From positions 1 through 12,531 of the forward strand of contig CAJXPH010000063.1 in the NCBI GenBank assembly GCA_913057765.1: a stretch of DNA of 12,531 nt, written 5' to 3'. A model generated the notes under the pieces. The model saw only the letters and a list, made by a program, of their open reading frames with translations, had not been told where the DNA came from and searched no databases. Positions 1 through 6,813 of this stretch are shown here, piece after piece. Position 1 is the stretch's first letter, and each line of letters begins with the position of its first letter. This DNA comes from an uncultured Campylobacteraceae bacterium. Lineage in GTDB: Bacteria > Campylobacterota > Campylobacteria > Campylobacterales > Arcobacteraceae. Both the position numbers and the translations under genes were made by a program.

Positions 1-47
1 CTACACTATCCTCTTCGTCGGCAGCGTCAGATGTGTATAAGAGACAG
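1..47 (+). other. Untrimmed Illumina Nextera adapter (P5 side)
   Basis: Not genomic DNA. Positions 1-6 are the end of the P5 primer (CTACAC), 7-14 an 8-base index (TATCCTCT, which I recall as Nextera i5 index S503), 15-28 the read-1 linker TCGTCGGCAGCGTC, and 29-47 the Tn5 mosaic end AGATGTGTATAAGAGACAG. The same sequence occurs inverted at the other end of the window. The minus-strand gene running into it is therefore artificially terminated: read through the adapter it gains the residues LSLIHI and a TGA stop. Confidence 0.99.
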
Positions 48-536
48 CCTTGTAAAATGGATAATTTCTCTATTTTTCATCAAGACTTTATTTCTATAAT
101 CATAAATAAAATCATGATCTAATGTTAAAAGATGATTGCTAGTAGATAATTTTCCTGAAGCCATCAATAATGCATTATAAAGTTGTTCAATATCAAAAGG
201 CTTATGTAAAAAAGAGATAACTTCCATATCTATGGACTTACCTATATTGTCTGAAGTATCATATGCAGTAAGAACAATAACAGGTAAGTTTTGGTTCACC
301 GTACGAATGTTTTCTACCATTTTGAGTCCATTCATCTTTGGTAAGTGAATATCAGTAACTAAAACATCGACCTCCCCTTTATAGAAAAGTTCTAAGCCCT
401 CTTTCCCATCAGCAGCTGAAATAACATTCTTACAATAGGGGATTAGTGCATTCACGATTTCTTCACATAGAAGTTCATCATCTTCTACAACTAATACATT
501 AACGGGAGCTAGTCGTTTAAGAACACTCTTTTCCAT
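48..536 (-). CDS. OmpR/PhoB-type response regulator, 3'-truncated by contig end
   Basis: Only 163 residues are genuine. Residues 13-130 form a receiver domain with acidic pocket E18-D19-D20, phosphoacceptor Asp62 in TDIHLPKMNG, Thr90-Ala91 and Lys112-Pro113, all the residues needed for phosphotransfer. Residues from about 143 (FIYDYRNKVLMKNREIIHFT) match the first strands of the winged-helix effector domain of the two complete regulators in this window, so the full protein was probably about 225 residues and a DNA-binding regulator. I chose the ATG at 536 because a full AAGGAGG lies 6 nt upstream; a frame extension to 569 lacks such a site. The start lies inside the 3' end of the upstream kinase gene (20-bp overlap), typical of a translationally coupled kinase-regulator pair. 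Its target genes cannot be seen here. Confidence 0.93.
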
Positions 537-2565
537 AATTAGCCTCCTTAAAAGGTAGTAAAATTTCAAAACGTGTCGGATTACTATAAGACGATATTCT
601 GATTTCTCCTTCTAGTTTTTTATCAATTAATAATCTACAAAAGTACAAGCCGTTTCCAGTTCCTTTTGTTCCTTTTGTTGTTTGTAACGGTTGAAACAAT
701 TTTTCTTTAAACGAGCTATTAATTCCACAACCATCATCTTCTATTGTTAATAAATAATGGGATGTCTTTTCTAAATTAATCAATATATGACCTTGTTTAT
801 CTTGATCCTCTCTACTTTCAATAATGGCATCTTTTGCATTAGAAATTAGATTTACAATAACTTGCTTAAGATGATTTGAGTGAGAGAACAAACGGTAATC
901 TTGATCATATTCATAGTTGAATTTTAAATCAATATTATTGACTCTTGCCATTGGATCCATAATATTGACAACTTCTTGAACTGTATCTGCAACGTCAAAA
1001 CACTCTTTATTAGCATTAATTTTGTAAAACTCTTTAAAGGATTGTAATGTCTCTTCCATAAAACGAATTATCTCAGAGGCCTTTTCAAAATTACTGATTA
1101 ATCTTTCTTCACTAATCATTTTGTCAGCAACTTGATATTTCATATTTCCCATCATGACTAATAATGCAGCTAAAGGTTGTCTCCATTGGTGGGTTATGGC
1201 ACCAACCATTTCTCCTAAAGCAGCCATTTTCCCATGTTGGATCATAATCCGTTCATGTTCTTGTTCTCTTTTTTCAAGGAAATATTCATGACTAATATCA
1301 CTTACTGTAATCATTGCACCTTCAAAGGTATGCTCTGCATCAAAAATCCCACTTACTTGAACACGCCAACTTAATGTATGTTTATCATTAAAGAAAGTCT
1401 CTGAATTTTGTGCCACTTTTTGAGATAAAACATTATCTACTAAGATCATTATTTTTTTAGAAACATCTAAAGAAGTATTTGAAAATATATGGGGGATATC
1501 ATCAATTTTTGTTTCATTTTTTATATGATTTAAGCCAAATAATTTTTTATACGATGTATTCATAAAAACGCTATTGCCATTAATATTAATCATTGCTAAA
1601 GCTTGAATTCCATGATAGGCAAAAGAGTCTAAAAGGTGTCGATGTTTAAACATCATCTTTGACATTAACATTGAGATAAAGAACATTATAAAGCCTAATA
1701 AAGCCAATCCTAATGCCATTAAAACATTGATAAAAAGCTTCTGGGTTAATTCTTTAAAAATATCTTCTTCATCTAATACCGTTGCAAATATCCAATCTGT
1801 GTTTTCTAAAAACTCATAGGTTAAAAGGTACGTTTTACCTTCGTAAGAGTAAGAAAGAGTTTTTGAATCATCTTTTTTCTCTAAGATAGCATTAATAGCA
1901 GGTTCACATCCTGCACAACTATCCCGACTAAAGCCTTCTGGACTAACAAGGATATTACCTCGTTTATTTAATAAAAATGCAAAACCATCTACTGGTAAAT
2001 TTATTGTTAGAATATCTTTTGCAATCACATCTAAAATCAAATCACTTGATAATACACCAATAAATTTTTCATCTCTTAGGATAGGAACAGCAATAGAAAT
2101 TACATCATCCTGAATATCTGAATCTATATATGGGGTAGTCACTATCATATCATTAGCTTGTTTTGTTACTGTGTACCATGGCCTTTTACTCGCAAAATAA
2201 TCTTCTGATCCTTTCCAGTTAATACCTGAAATAAAATCATCATTTTCATATCCTACGTATACACTCCGAAAATCACCTGCACGATTTACATAGGCTAGCT
2301 GTGATTGAATTTCTGTAAAGTCTTTAGAAGATGACATATTAGATATAAATTTAGCTGTAGTTCTTATCAATCTTTTTTTAGCCAGTAACCATTCATCTAT
2401 TTTTTTCTTATATCCTTCAACCATATTAACTTGATTGTTTTTTGTCAATTCTTCCATCATAGATTTATTAGTACTATAATTAAAAATAACCAATCCAACA
2501 TACAGTATTGTTACCATACAGACAATAATTAAAAAGATAATTTTGGGTCGTTTTAAAGTTTTCAT
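517..2565 (-). CDS. Membrane sensor histidine kinase: dCache-PAS-HisKA-HATPase
   Basis: A 682-residue sensor kinase, partner of the overlapping regulator. Order: membrane helix 8-28; periplasmic double-Cache domain about 35-270, with the ligand-pocket-like stretch SKRPWY at 126-131; membrane helix 277-301; PAS domain about 312-428; dimerisation/phosphoacceptor helix with His459 in THQWRQPL; catalytic ATPase domain 560-672 with N-box Asn576 (NLISNAKDA), G1 box DDGCGI (610-615), F box KLFQPLQTTK and G2 box GTGNGL. All catalytic elements are present. Residues 217-220 form a CxxC motif (SCAGCEP) in the distal half of the periplasmic domain, which could be a disulfide or metal site. The ligand cannot be read from sequence; Cache domains usually bind small metabolites. 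The start is the first ATG before the membrane helix, with only a weak purine-rich site (GGAAAG, far upstream). The closest relative in this window is the neighbouring gene at 3045-4373. Confidence 0.95.
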   Translation of the reverse strand: MKTLKRPKIIFLIIVCMVTILYVGLVIFNYSTNKSMMEELTKNNQVNMVEGYKKKIDEWLLAKKRLIRTTAKFISNMSSSKDFTEIQSQLAYVNRAGDFRSVYVGYENDDFISGINWKGSEDYFASKRPWYTVTKQANDMIVTTPYIDSDIQDDVISIAVPILRDEKFIGVLSSDLILDVIAKDILTINLPVDGFAFLLNKRGNILVSPEGFSRDSCAGCEPAINAILEKKDDSKTLSYSYEGKTYLLTYEFLENTDWIFATVLDEEDIFKELTQKLFINVLMALGLALLGFIMFFISMLMSKMMFKHRHLLDSFAYHGIQALAMININGNSVFMNTSYKKLFGLNHIKNETKIDDIPHIFSNTSLDVSKKIMILVDNVLSQKVAQNSETFFNDKHTLSWRVQVSGIFDAEHTFEGAMITVSDISHEYFLEKREQEHERIMIQHGKMAALGEMVGAITHQWRQPLAALLVMMGNMKYQVADKMISEERLISNFEKASEIIRFMEETLQSFKEFYKINANKECFDVADTVQEVVNIMDPMARVNNIDLKFNYEYDQDYRLFSHSNHLKQVIVNLISNAKDAIIESREDQDKQGHILINLEKTSHYLLTIEDDGCGINSSFKEKLFQPLQTTKGTKGTGNGLYFCRLLIDKKLEGEIRISSYSNPTRFEILLPFKEANYGKECS
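543..549 (-). promoter_or_regulatory. Shine-Dalgarno AAGGAGG that fixes the regulator start
   Basis: On the minus strand AAGGAGG is followed by 6 nt and then ATG at 536-534. It lies inside the last codons of the kinase gene, so translation of the regulator can re-initiate as ribosomes finish the kinase. It argues against a longer regulator starting at 569. Confidence 0.85.
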
Positions 2566-2647
2566 AAAACTATACTACTTTCCATTTAAATTTACTTGCA
2601 TGTTAGTATACTATCCAAGAATAAAAAAAACATAAATTTTTTTATTC

Positions 2648-2680
2648 ATTATATTATATAACTGTAATAAGAAGAGTTAA
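2648..2680 (-). promoter_or_regulatory. Candidate sigma70 promoter for the dCache kinase
   Basis: On the minus strand TTAACT (2680-2675) is followed by 16 bp and TATAAT (2658-2653); a second overlapping TATAAT lies at 2653-2648. Transcription would start near 2640, giving a leader of about 75 nt. The -10 match is perfect, but in DNA this AT-rich such boxes arise by chance, so the position upstream of a gene is the main support. Confidence 0.4.
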
Positions 2681-2710
2681 TATCAGTGTTATAGTAAATT
2701 TGACAAAAAG

Positions 2711-2791
2711 TTATTTACCAATTTTTTTAGAAATAAATTCTATGTCATAATTTGAAAGCATTCTAGATTGTGCAACCATCAAACCTTTCAT
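2711..2791 (-). CDS. Possible 26-residue short ORF
   Basis: In the kinase-to-kinase gap, an ATG at 2791-2789 follows AAGGA with 6 nt spacing and opens 26 codons before TAA. The peptide starts MKGLMVAQSR, ends with FISKKIGK, is basic and has no membrane segment. An in-frame stop lies just upstream, so it is not the tail of a longer frame. I recognise no family. It could be a real small protein, a decayed gene end, or chance; the ribosome site is the only positive evidence. Confidence 0.22.
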   Translation of the reverse strand: MKGLMVAQSRMLSNYDIEFISKKIGK

Positions 2792-2857
2792 ACATTTTCC
2801 TTTTTAGACTTAGTACTTAAATTTAATTGTTAAAACTTTTTATAATACTTAGCTAAA

Positions 2858-2904
2858 GACGATATAAGTTTTTTGAAGGAGAAGTGATAGCATCTTATAT
2901 CGTC
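2858..2904. repeat. 11-bp perfect inverted repeat, 25-nt loop
   Basis: GACGATATAAG (2858-2868) and its exact complement CTTATATCGTC (2894-2904) flank 25 nt. No T-tract follows on either strand, so it is not a typical intrinsic terminator. On the plus strand a TATAAT (2841-2846) sits 12 bp before it. On the minus strand the first arm contains the spacer of a possible AAGGA-led 14-codon ORF (MLSLLLQKTY...) that ends just past the second arm. It could be an operator dyad or a leader-RNA hairpin. It is the most structured element in the 2566-3044 gap, which otherwise holds AT-rich DNA, the candidate promoter, the short ORF and the regulator scar. Confidence 0.5.
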
Positions 2905-3001
2905 CTTAAATTAATACTAATAGATGATTTTTTTATTCTTTCTCTATGGAATTTTATGACAAGAGTATAAAATAAGTATAATTTTTTGAAATTTTTCTAT
3001 T

Positions 3002-3058
3002 TTATTGTAATTCATATCCGATGCCTTGAATATATTGTATAAATTCAGAGAGTATTTT
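3002..3058 (-). pseudogene. C-terminal scar of an OmpR-type response regulator
   Basis: One minus-strand frame, overlapping the end of the degenerate kinase gene, reads KILSEFIQYIQGIGYELQ then TAA. It aligns with the last residues of the winged-helix domain in both complete regulators here: KKLYNELFENLKGLGYRI at the end of the 6034-6717 product and NALRNVQGTGYRLVL at the end of the 11086-11769 product, sharing the final recognition-wing signature (K/Q)GxGY. A stop codon lies directly upstream in this frame, and no receiver domain or start is present. The simplest reading is that a regulator gene once followed the kinase at 3045-4373, as in the neighbouring operon, and was deleted except for its last 18 codons. 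Confidence 0.72.
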
Positions 3059-4373
3059 TTACATCTAAAACATTGATCTCAATTACAAATATTGTTGGAT
3101 TACTTATATTATCAAGAATAAATTTTCCATTCATTTTAGTTTCAACTAAAAGTTTGCAAAGGAAAAGGCCTACTCCTAGTCTTCCTTCTGCTTTTGTTGA
3201 AAAAAATGGTTCAAAAACTTTTCCTTTATTTTCTTTTGATATCCCTCTCCCATTATCCTCAACAATAATGTAAAGCTTATCATTCTTTTTTGTTAGAAAA
3301 ATTTTTATAGATGCTTTATAATATTGTTTTTCTTTTAAAACATGAGAAAGCTCATCTTTTGCATTTCCAATTAGATTAATTAAAACTTGCTTTATATATG
3401 AATGATAATTTTCACAAATATAATCATTATTTTTATCATAAATAAACTCTAAATCTATTCCATTGATAACCATCTGAGGGTAACTTATTAAAATTATTTC
3501 ATCTATTGCTTCTATTAAATTAAGTTTTGTCTTTTTTAAATCCTCTTCATGGAAGTTTTGGAAAACATTAATAGTTTCCTTCATTTGTTCAATTGTCTTT
3601 CTTGACCTTAATAAATAGTTATTTGCTTTTAGTAGATTCTCTTTTGATATAGTCTCTTCAATATTACTAATTAACATAAGTAAAGTACTAAAAGGTTTGT
3701 TAAGCTGATAAGATAAAGTGTTTATCATATCCTCTAATGCGGCTATTTTGCTATTTTGAATTAATATTTGCTCTGCTTCAATCTCTTTTTTCTTAAGATT
3801 CTTTTCATGAGTTATATCATTTACAGTTACAATTGAACCTTCCAATTCTTTTTGATATTTATTAAGTAAAGGAGTAACTTGAACCATATAAACCTTTTCA
3901 TCTTTTTTTGAAGAATTAGATTTCATAAAAAGCAAATCCTCTTTTTTATTCGAAAAATAAGATATTTGTCTTCGTCCATCAATACACTCTAAATTAGTCA
4001 TAATAGAATCCAAAGATTTTCCATAAGAATCTTTACTCTTTAAATCAAAAATCTTTTCAAAAACTTTATTTATGAATATGATTTTTCTATCTTTGTCTGT
4101 TAATAGAACACCCAATGTTGGACTATTAGTAAAATGTCCAAGTAATAGTTGTTTTTCAAAAAGTTTCTTCGGTATAATTGTCATAAATATTATTGTTCCA
4201 AACCCTAAGATAAGGAAAATCAAGGATGCAATTAAATTCATAAAAAGTTGATAGTTTTGTTTTGTATTTTGGATTAAGTTAGTTTTATTTTCTATGTAAA
4301 TAAAATATGTTGTAGAAATATACAGAAGAAAAAAAATTATTAATATAAAAATATAAATTTTACTACGTTTCAT
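3045..4373 (-). CDS. Degenerate sensor kinase (pseudokinase): no sensor domain, His replaced by Tyr222
   Basis: A 442-residue paralogue of the dCache kinase next door, alignable in the second membrane helix (QLFMNLIASLIFLILGF vs KLFINVLMALGLALLGF), PAS (about 80-188), dimerisation helix and ATPase domain. Three things are missing. The periplasmic domain is reduced to about 18 residues between helices 7-27 and 46-68. The phosphoacceptor box reads SYQLNKPF where the others read HQWRQPL, so Tyr222 (TAT) replaces His. The regulator gene downstream survives only as a scar. The ATPase domain looks largely intact: N-box Asn337 (NLIGNAKDE), G1 DNGRGI (373-378), F box FEPFFSTK and a G2 box GRLGVGL in which the first Gly of GxGxG is Arg398. 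The frame is unbroken over 442 codons. It may bind ATP but should not autophosphorylate by the usual route. It could modulate a partner kinase by heterodimerisation, or be a gene in early decay. An AAGG lies about 9 nt before the start. Confidence 0.88.
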   Translation of the reverse strand: MKRSKIYIFILIIFFLLYISTTYFIYIENKTNLIQNTKQNYQLFMNLIASLIFLILGFGTIIFMTIIPKKLFEKQLLLGHFTNSPTLGVLLTDKDRKIIFINKVFEKIFDLKSKDSYGKSLDSIMTNLECIDGRRQISYFSNKKEDLLFMKSNSSKKDEKVYMVQVTPLLNKYQKELEGSIVTVNDITHEKNLKKKEIEAEQILIQNSKIAALEDMINTLSYQLNKPFSTLLMLISNIEETISKENLLKANNYLLRSRKTIEQMKETINVFQNFHEEDLKKTKLNLIEAIDEIILISYPQMVINGIDLEFIYDKNNDYICENYHSYIKQVLINLIGNAKDELSHVLKEKQYYKASIKIFLTKKNDKLYIIVEDNGRGISKENKGKVFEPFFSTKAEGRLGVGLFLCKLLVETKMNGKFILDNISNPTIFVIEINVLDVKNTL

Positions 4374-4556
4374 ATTGTTTGACCTTCTATCAACTTTTTA
4401 AGTAAAAGTACAATCAAAGAATAACGAAAGCATAAAAATTTCTATAATATAAAACTTTTGTAATAAAAAAATTCAAATAACATTGTTTTAAAAATAAATT
4501 TCTTTATGTTAACCTTATGAATGTATGATATAGTTATTTTTTATTTATATAAGCAT

Positions 4557-4560
4557 GGAG
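4557..4560 (+). promoter_or_regulatory. Ribosome-binding site GGAG that decides the kinase start
   Basis: GGAG is followed by 5 nt (TATAC) and ATG at 4566. The in-frame ATG at 4521 has no purine-rich site in front of it and would add 15 non-conserved residues. Confidence 0.7.
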
Positions 4561-4565
4561 TATAC

Positions 4566-6032
4566 ATGATATTTAGAGATTCAGAACTCTCAAATTTAAA
4601 TGAAATCCCCAAAACTGTTATTTTATTAATTGATAACAATGAAAGAATTATCGAGAGTTGTGGGAAGCAACTTGGATTATTTAATATAAATTCAAAAAAT
4701 CTAAAACTTAATAGCCTTTTTAAAAAAGACATCTATTTATTATTAAAATCATTACTAAATAAAAAAATCAAAACAGTGAATATTTCTTTGAACAATGTAA
4801 TTTTTGAAGTTAACCTTCAACAAGTACCTAATAGTAAAAGTAAAGCATTATATTTTTTTGATATTACAAAATACTCTAGTATTGAAAATGAATTAAAAAA
4901 AAGCATGCATGATCTAGTCTCTAAAAAAGAAGAATTACAAGCTGTCTTTGATTTAGCAGCAAATGGAATCTCTATCTTAGATAGAAATGGTATGTTTTTA
5001 TACGCTAATAATTTCTTTCAAAAAATGATGGGTTATTCAATGGAAGAGTTATATAAAGAATCATGTATCTCATTATCTTCAGAAGAGTATAAAAAACCTT
5101 CAGAAACTGCTGTTGAAAAAGCTATTAAAGAAGGAAGCGTTGTTAACTTTAGAAAAGTATGTGTTTCTAAATCTGGGGAACATATGAATGCTAGTATGTC
5201 ACTTAGTTATGTAAAGGTCACGGATACAATTGTCATGATAACTTCTGATATTACTGATGATATAAAATACCAAGAAGACTTAAAAAGACAAGTAGAACTT
5301 CAAGTTGCAAAACGTACTGAACAATATGAAATAATGTGTCATCAATCCAGACTTGCTGCAATGGGAGAAATGATTGATTCTATAGCTCATCAATGGAGAC
5401 AACCCTTAAATGGCCTAGGTATTATAGTTCAAGGCTTACGACATATTTCTAATAATCAACAAATTAATAAAGAACTACTATGTGAAATAGAATTAGAGAT
5501 TATGGAAAAAGTCAATTATATGTCTCAAACTATTGATGACTTCTCAAACTTTTTTAGAATCTCAAAACAAAAAGAATCTTTTGATCTTTTAAAAAACGTC
5601 AATGATGCAGTAAGACTTATTGATGTACAACTAAAACTAAATAATATAAATGTAGAGATAAGTGTAAAGGAAAATACTGATTTAGATATTTTAGGTTTCC
5701 CAAATGAATTTAGACAGGTTATTATGAATATGGTTCATAATGCAATGATGGCAATTATAAATAAAAAAGAAAACAAAGGGTATATATTAATTAATATAAG
5801 CCCTTTAGATACGGTAACAGAAGTAACTATTTTAGATAATGGTGGTGGAATAGAAGAACAATATTTAGAAAAAATATTTGATCCTTATTTTACTACTAGA
5901 GAAAAAGGAAGTGGCATTGGACTTTATATGTCTAAAGTTATTATTGAACATCATATGAAAGGAAGACTCACTGTAAATAATCAAAATAAAGGTACAAAAT
6001 TTACTATGCTTCTTCCAAAGGGGAAAGACTAA
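4566..6032 (+). CDS. Soluble PAS-domain histidine kinase
   Basis: A 488-residue kinase without membrane helices, so it senses a cytoplasmic signal. Residues 15-105 look like a divergent PAS fold; 123-235 are a second, clearer PAS domain (GISILDRNGMFLYANN, later SDITDDIKYQEDL). A coiled stretch leads to the phosphoacceptor helix with His275 in SIAHQWRQPL. The ATPase domain has N-box Asn392 (MVHNAMMA), G1 DNGGGI (424-429), F box FDPYFTTR and G2 GSGIGL (448-453), all intact. No haem-, flavin- or metal-binding residue pattern is evident to me, so the ligand is unknown. The gene is followed after 1 nt by a response regulator and, 97 nt further on, by an SQR-like flavoprotein, which makes redox or sulfide sensing a reasonable guess only. 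It is transcribed divergently from the degenerate kinase across a 192-bp AT-rich spacer. Confidence 0.94.
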   Translation: MIFRDSELSNLNEIPKTVILLIDNNERIIESCGKQLGLFNINSKNLKLNSLFKKDIYLLLKSLLNKKIKTVNISLNNVIFEVNLQQVPNSKSKALYFFDITKYSSIENELKKSMHDLVSKKEELQAVFDLAANGISILDRNGMFLYANNFFQKMMGYSMEELYKESCISLSSEEYKKPSETAVEKAIKEGSVVNFRKVCVSKSGEHMNASMSLSYVKVTDTIVMITSDITDDIKYQEDLKRQVELQVAKRTEQYEIMCHQSRLAAMGEMIDSIAHQWRQPLNGLGIIVQGLRHISNNQQINKELLCEIELEIMEKVNYMSQTIDDFSNFFRISKQKESFDLLKNVNDAVRLIDVQLKLNNINVEISVKENTDLDILGFPNEFRQVIMNMVHNAMMAIINKKENKGYILINISPLDTVTEVTILDNGGGIEEQYLEKIFDPYFTTREKGSGIGLYMSKVIIEHHMKGRLTVNNQNKGTKFTMLLPKGKD

Positions 6033-6033
6033 T

Positions 6034-6717
6034 ATGGAGACAATATACTCTCGTTTACAATCACATACTATTTTAATAGTAGAAGACGATGAAAGCACTT
6101 TAAAATGGCTAAAAAGAGTACTCAGTATTTATTTTAAAGAAGTTTATACTGCTTCTGATGCATTAGAAGCTCTTGATAAGTTTAATATAAATAAAACCGA
6201 TATAGTTTTAGCCGATATACAAATGCCGCAAGTTGATGGTTTAACTTTTTTAAAAAAAGTAGCTTCTCTATCTCCTGAAACAATGAGAATAACAATGACA
6301 GCATTTAATACTGTTCCTTACTTAAATCGGGCAGTAGATTCTGGAGTTCATTTTTATTTAAAAAAACCTATTGATATAGATGAGTTACTCTTTGCAATAT
6401 CATCTCACATGCCAGATAGTACTTTAATTGAAGAAAAAATAGATTTAGGAAGAGAATTTGAATATGATTCTTTAAAAAAGATGCTTTATTTAGAGTCGAA
6501 ATTAGTAAAACTAACAAAAAAAGAATTACTTTTATTAGAACTATTTTTAAAAAATAGACATGGTTTTATATCTTTGGAAGTAATAGAACAAAATATATGG
6601 GAAGAACAAGCAACGCCTGATGCAATACGTATGATCATTGTAGGCTTACGCAAAAAATTATATAATGAACTCTTTGAAAACCTTAAAGGTTTAGGATATA
6701 GAATAAACCTTCCCTAA
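6034..6717 (+). CDS. OmpR/PhoB-type response regulator
   Basis: A complete 227-residue regulator. The receiver domain (10-125) has acidic residues E17-D18-D19, phosphoacceptor Asp61 (LADIQMPQVDG), Thr89-Ala90 and Lys111-Pro112. The winged-helix DNA-binding domain (about 140-227) contains the LTKKELLLLELF helix, the IWEE turn, the recognition helix around PDAIRMIIVGLRKKL and the closing GLGYRI wing. The ATG follows the kinase stop by a single base, with an AAGGGGAAAG ribosome site inside the last kinase codons, so the two are co-translated. The SQR-like/DUF1641 genes start 97 bp downstream in the same direction with no strong terminator between, so they are its likeliest targets or operon mates. 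Confidence 0.95.
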   Translation: METIYSRLQSHTILIVEDDESTLKWLKRVLSIYFKEVYTASDALEALDKFNINKTDIVLADIQMPQVDGLTFLKKVASLSPETMRITMTAFNTVPYLNRAVDSGVHFYLKKPIDIDELLFAISSHMPDSTLIEEKIDLGREFEYDSLKKMLYLESKLVKLTKKELLLLELFLKNRHGFISLEVIEQNIWEEQATPDAIRMIIVGLRKKLYNELFENLKGLGYRINLP

Positions 6718-6746
6718 GATTTCTTTTAAACCTTATTAAAATCTTA
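6715..6746 (+). repeat. Weak hairpin at the end of the regulator gene
   Basis: TAAGATTT (6715-6722, containing the regulator's TAA stop) and AAATCTTA (6739-6746) are perfect 8-bp arms around 16 nt. The stem is almost all A-T and has no T-tract, so at best it is a weak terminator or an RNA-processing site between the regulator and the flavoprotein gene. Confidence 0.3.
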
Positions 6747-6779
6747 TGAATAACTTATCTTTGCCTTGTCTCTCTTCGT

Positions 6780-6785
6780 TACAAT
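6780..6785 (+). promoter_or_regulatory. Candidate -10 box upstream of the flavoprotein gene
   Basis: TACAAT lies 28 bp before the start codon of the SQR-like gene, in a 96-bp spacer otherwise without signals. No good -35 is seen (TTATCT at 19 bp spacing is the nearest), but a conserved -35 is often absent in Campylobacterota promoters. It would allow expression separate from the kinase-regulator pair. Confidence 0.28.
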
Positions 6786-6801
6786 ATTTCTTATAAATTA
6801 T

Positions 6802-6807
6802 AAGGAG
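6802..6807 (+). promoter_or_regulatory. Shine-Dalgarno AAGGAG that decides the flavoprotein start
   Basis: AAGGAG is followed by 6 nt and ATG at 6814. An in-frame ATG at 6766 would place 16 extra residues before the FAD-binding strand and has no such site. Confidence 0.85.
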
Positions 6808-6813
6808 AGAGAT

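Noticed and set aside
537..569. N-terminal extension of the first regulator
   Set aside because: The ATG at 536 has AAGGAGG at 6 nt; the upstream ATG has none, and the extra 11 residues lie outside the receiver fold.
2700..2705. TTGACA on the plus strand as a -35 box
   Set aside because: No -10-like hexamer at 15-19 bp downstream (only a T-run), and no gene follows on that strand.
3073..3273. Plus-strand 66-codon ORF
   Set aside because: Lies wholly inside the kinase ATPase domain on the other strand, whose motifs are clearly the coding frame.
4521..4565. Fifteen extra N-terminal residues on the soluble kinase
   Set aside because: No ribosome site precedes 4521, whereas GGAG lies 5 nt before 4566.
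4541..4732. Minus-strand 63-codon ORF
   Set aside because: Antisense shadow of the soluble kinase gene, with no ribosome site or recognisable content.
5865..6098. Minus-strand 77-codon ORF
   Set aside because: Antisense to the kinase G2 box and regulator start, both strongly conserved coding sequence.
6766..6813. Sixteen extra N-terminal residues on the SQR-like flavoprotein
   Set aside because: The FAD-binding strand starts directly after the ATG at 6814, which has AAGGAG at 6 nt; a longer start would give an atypical leader.
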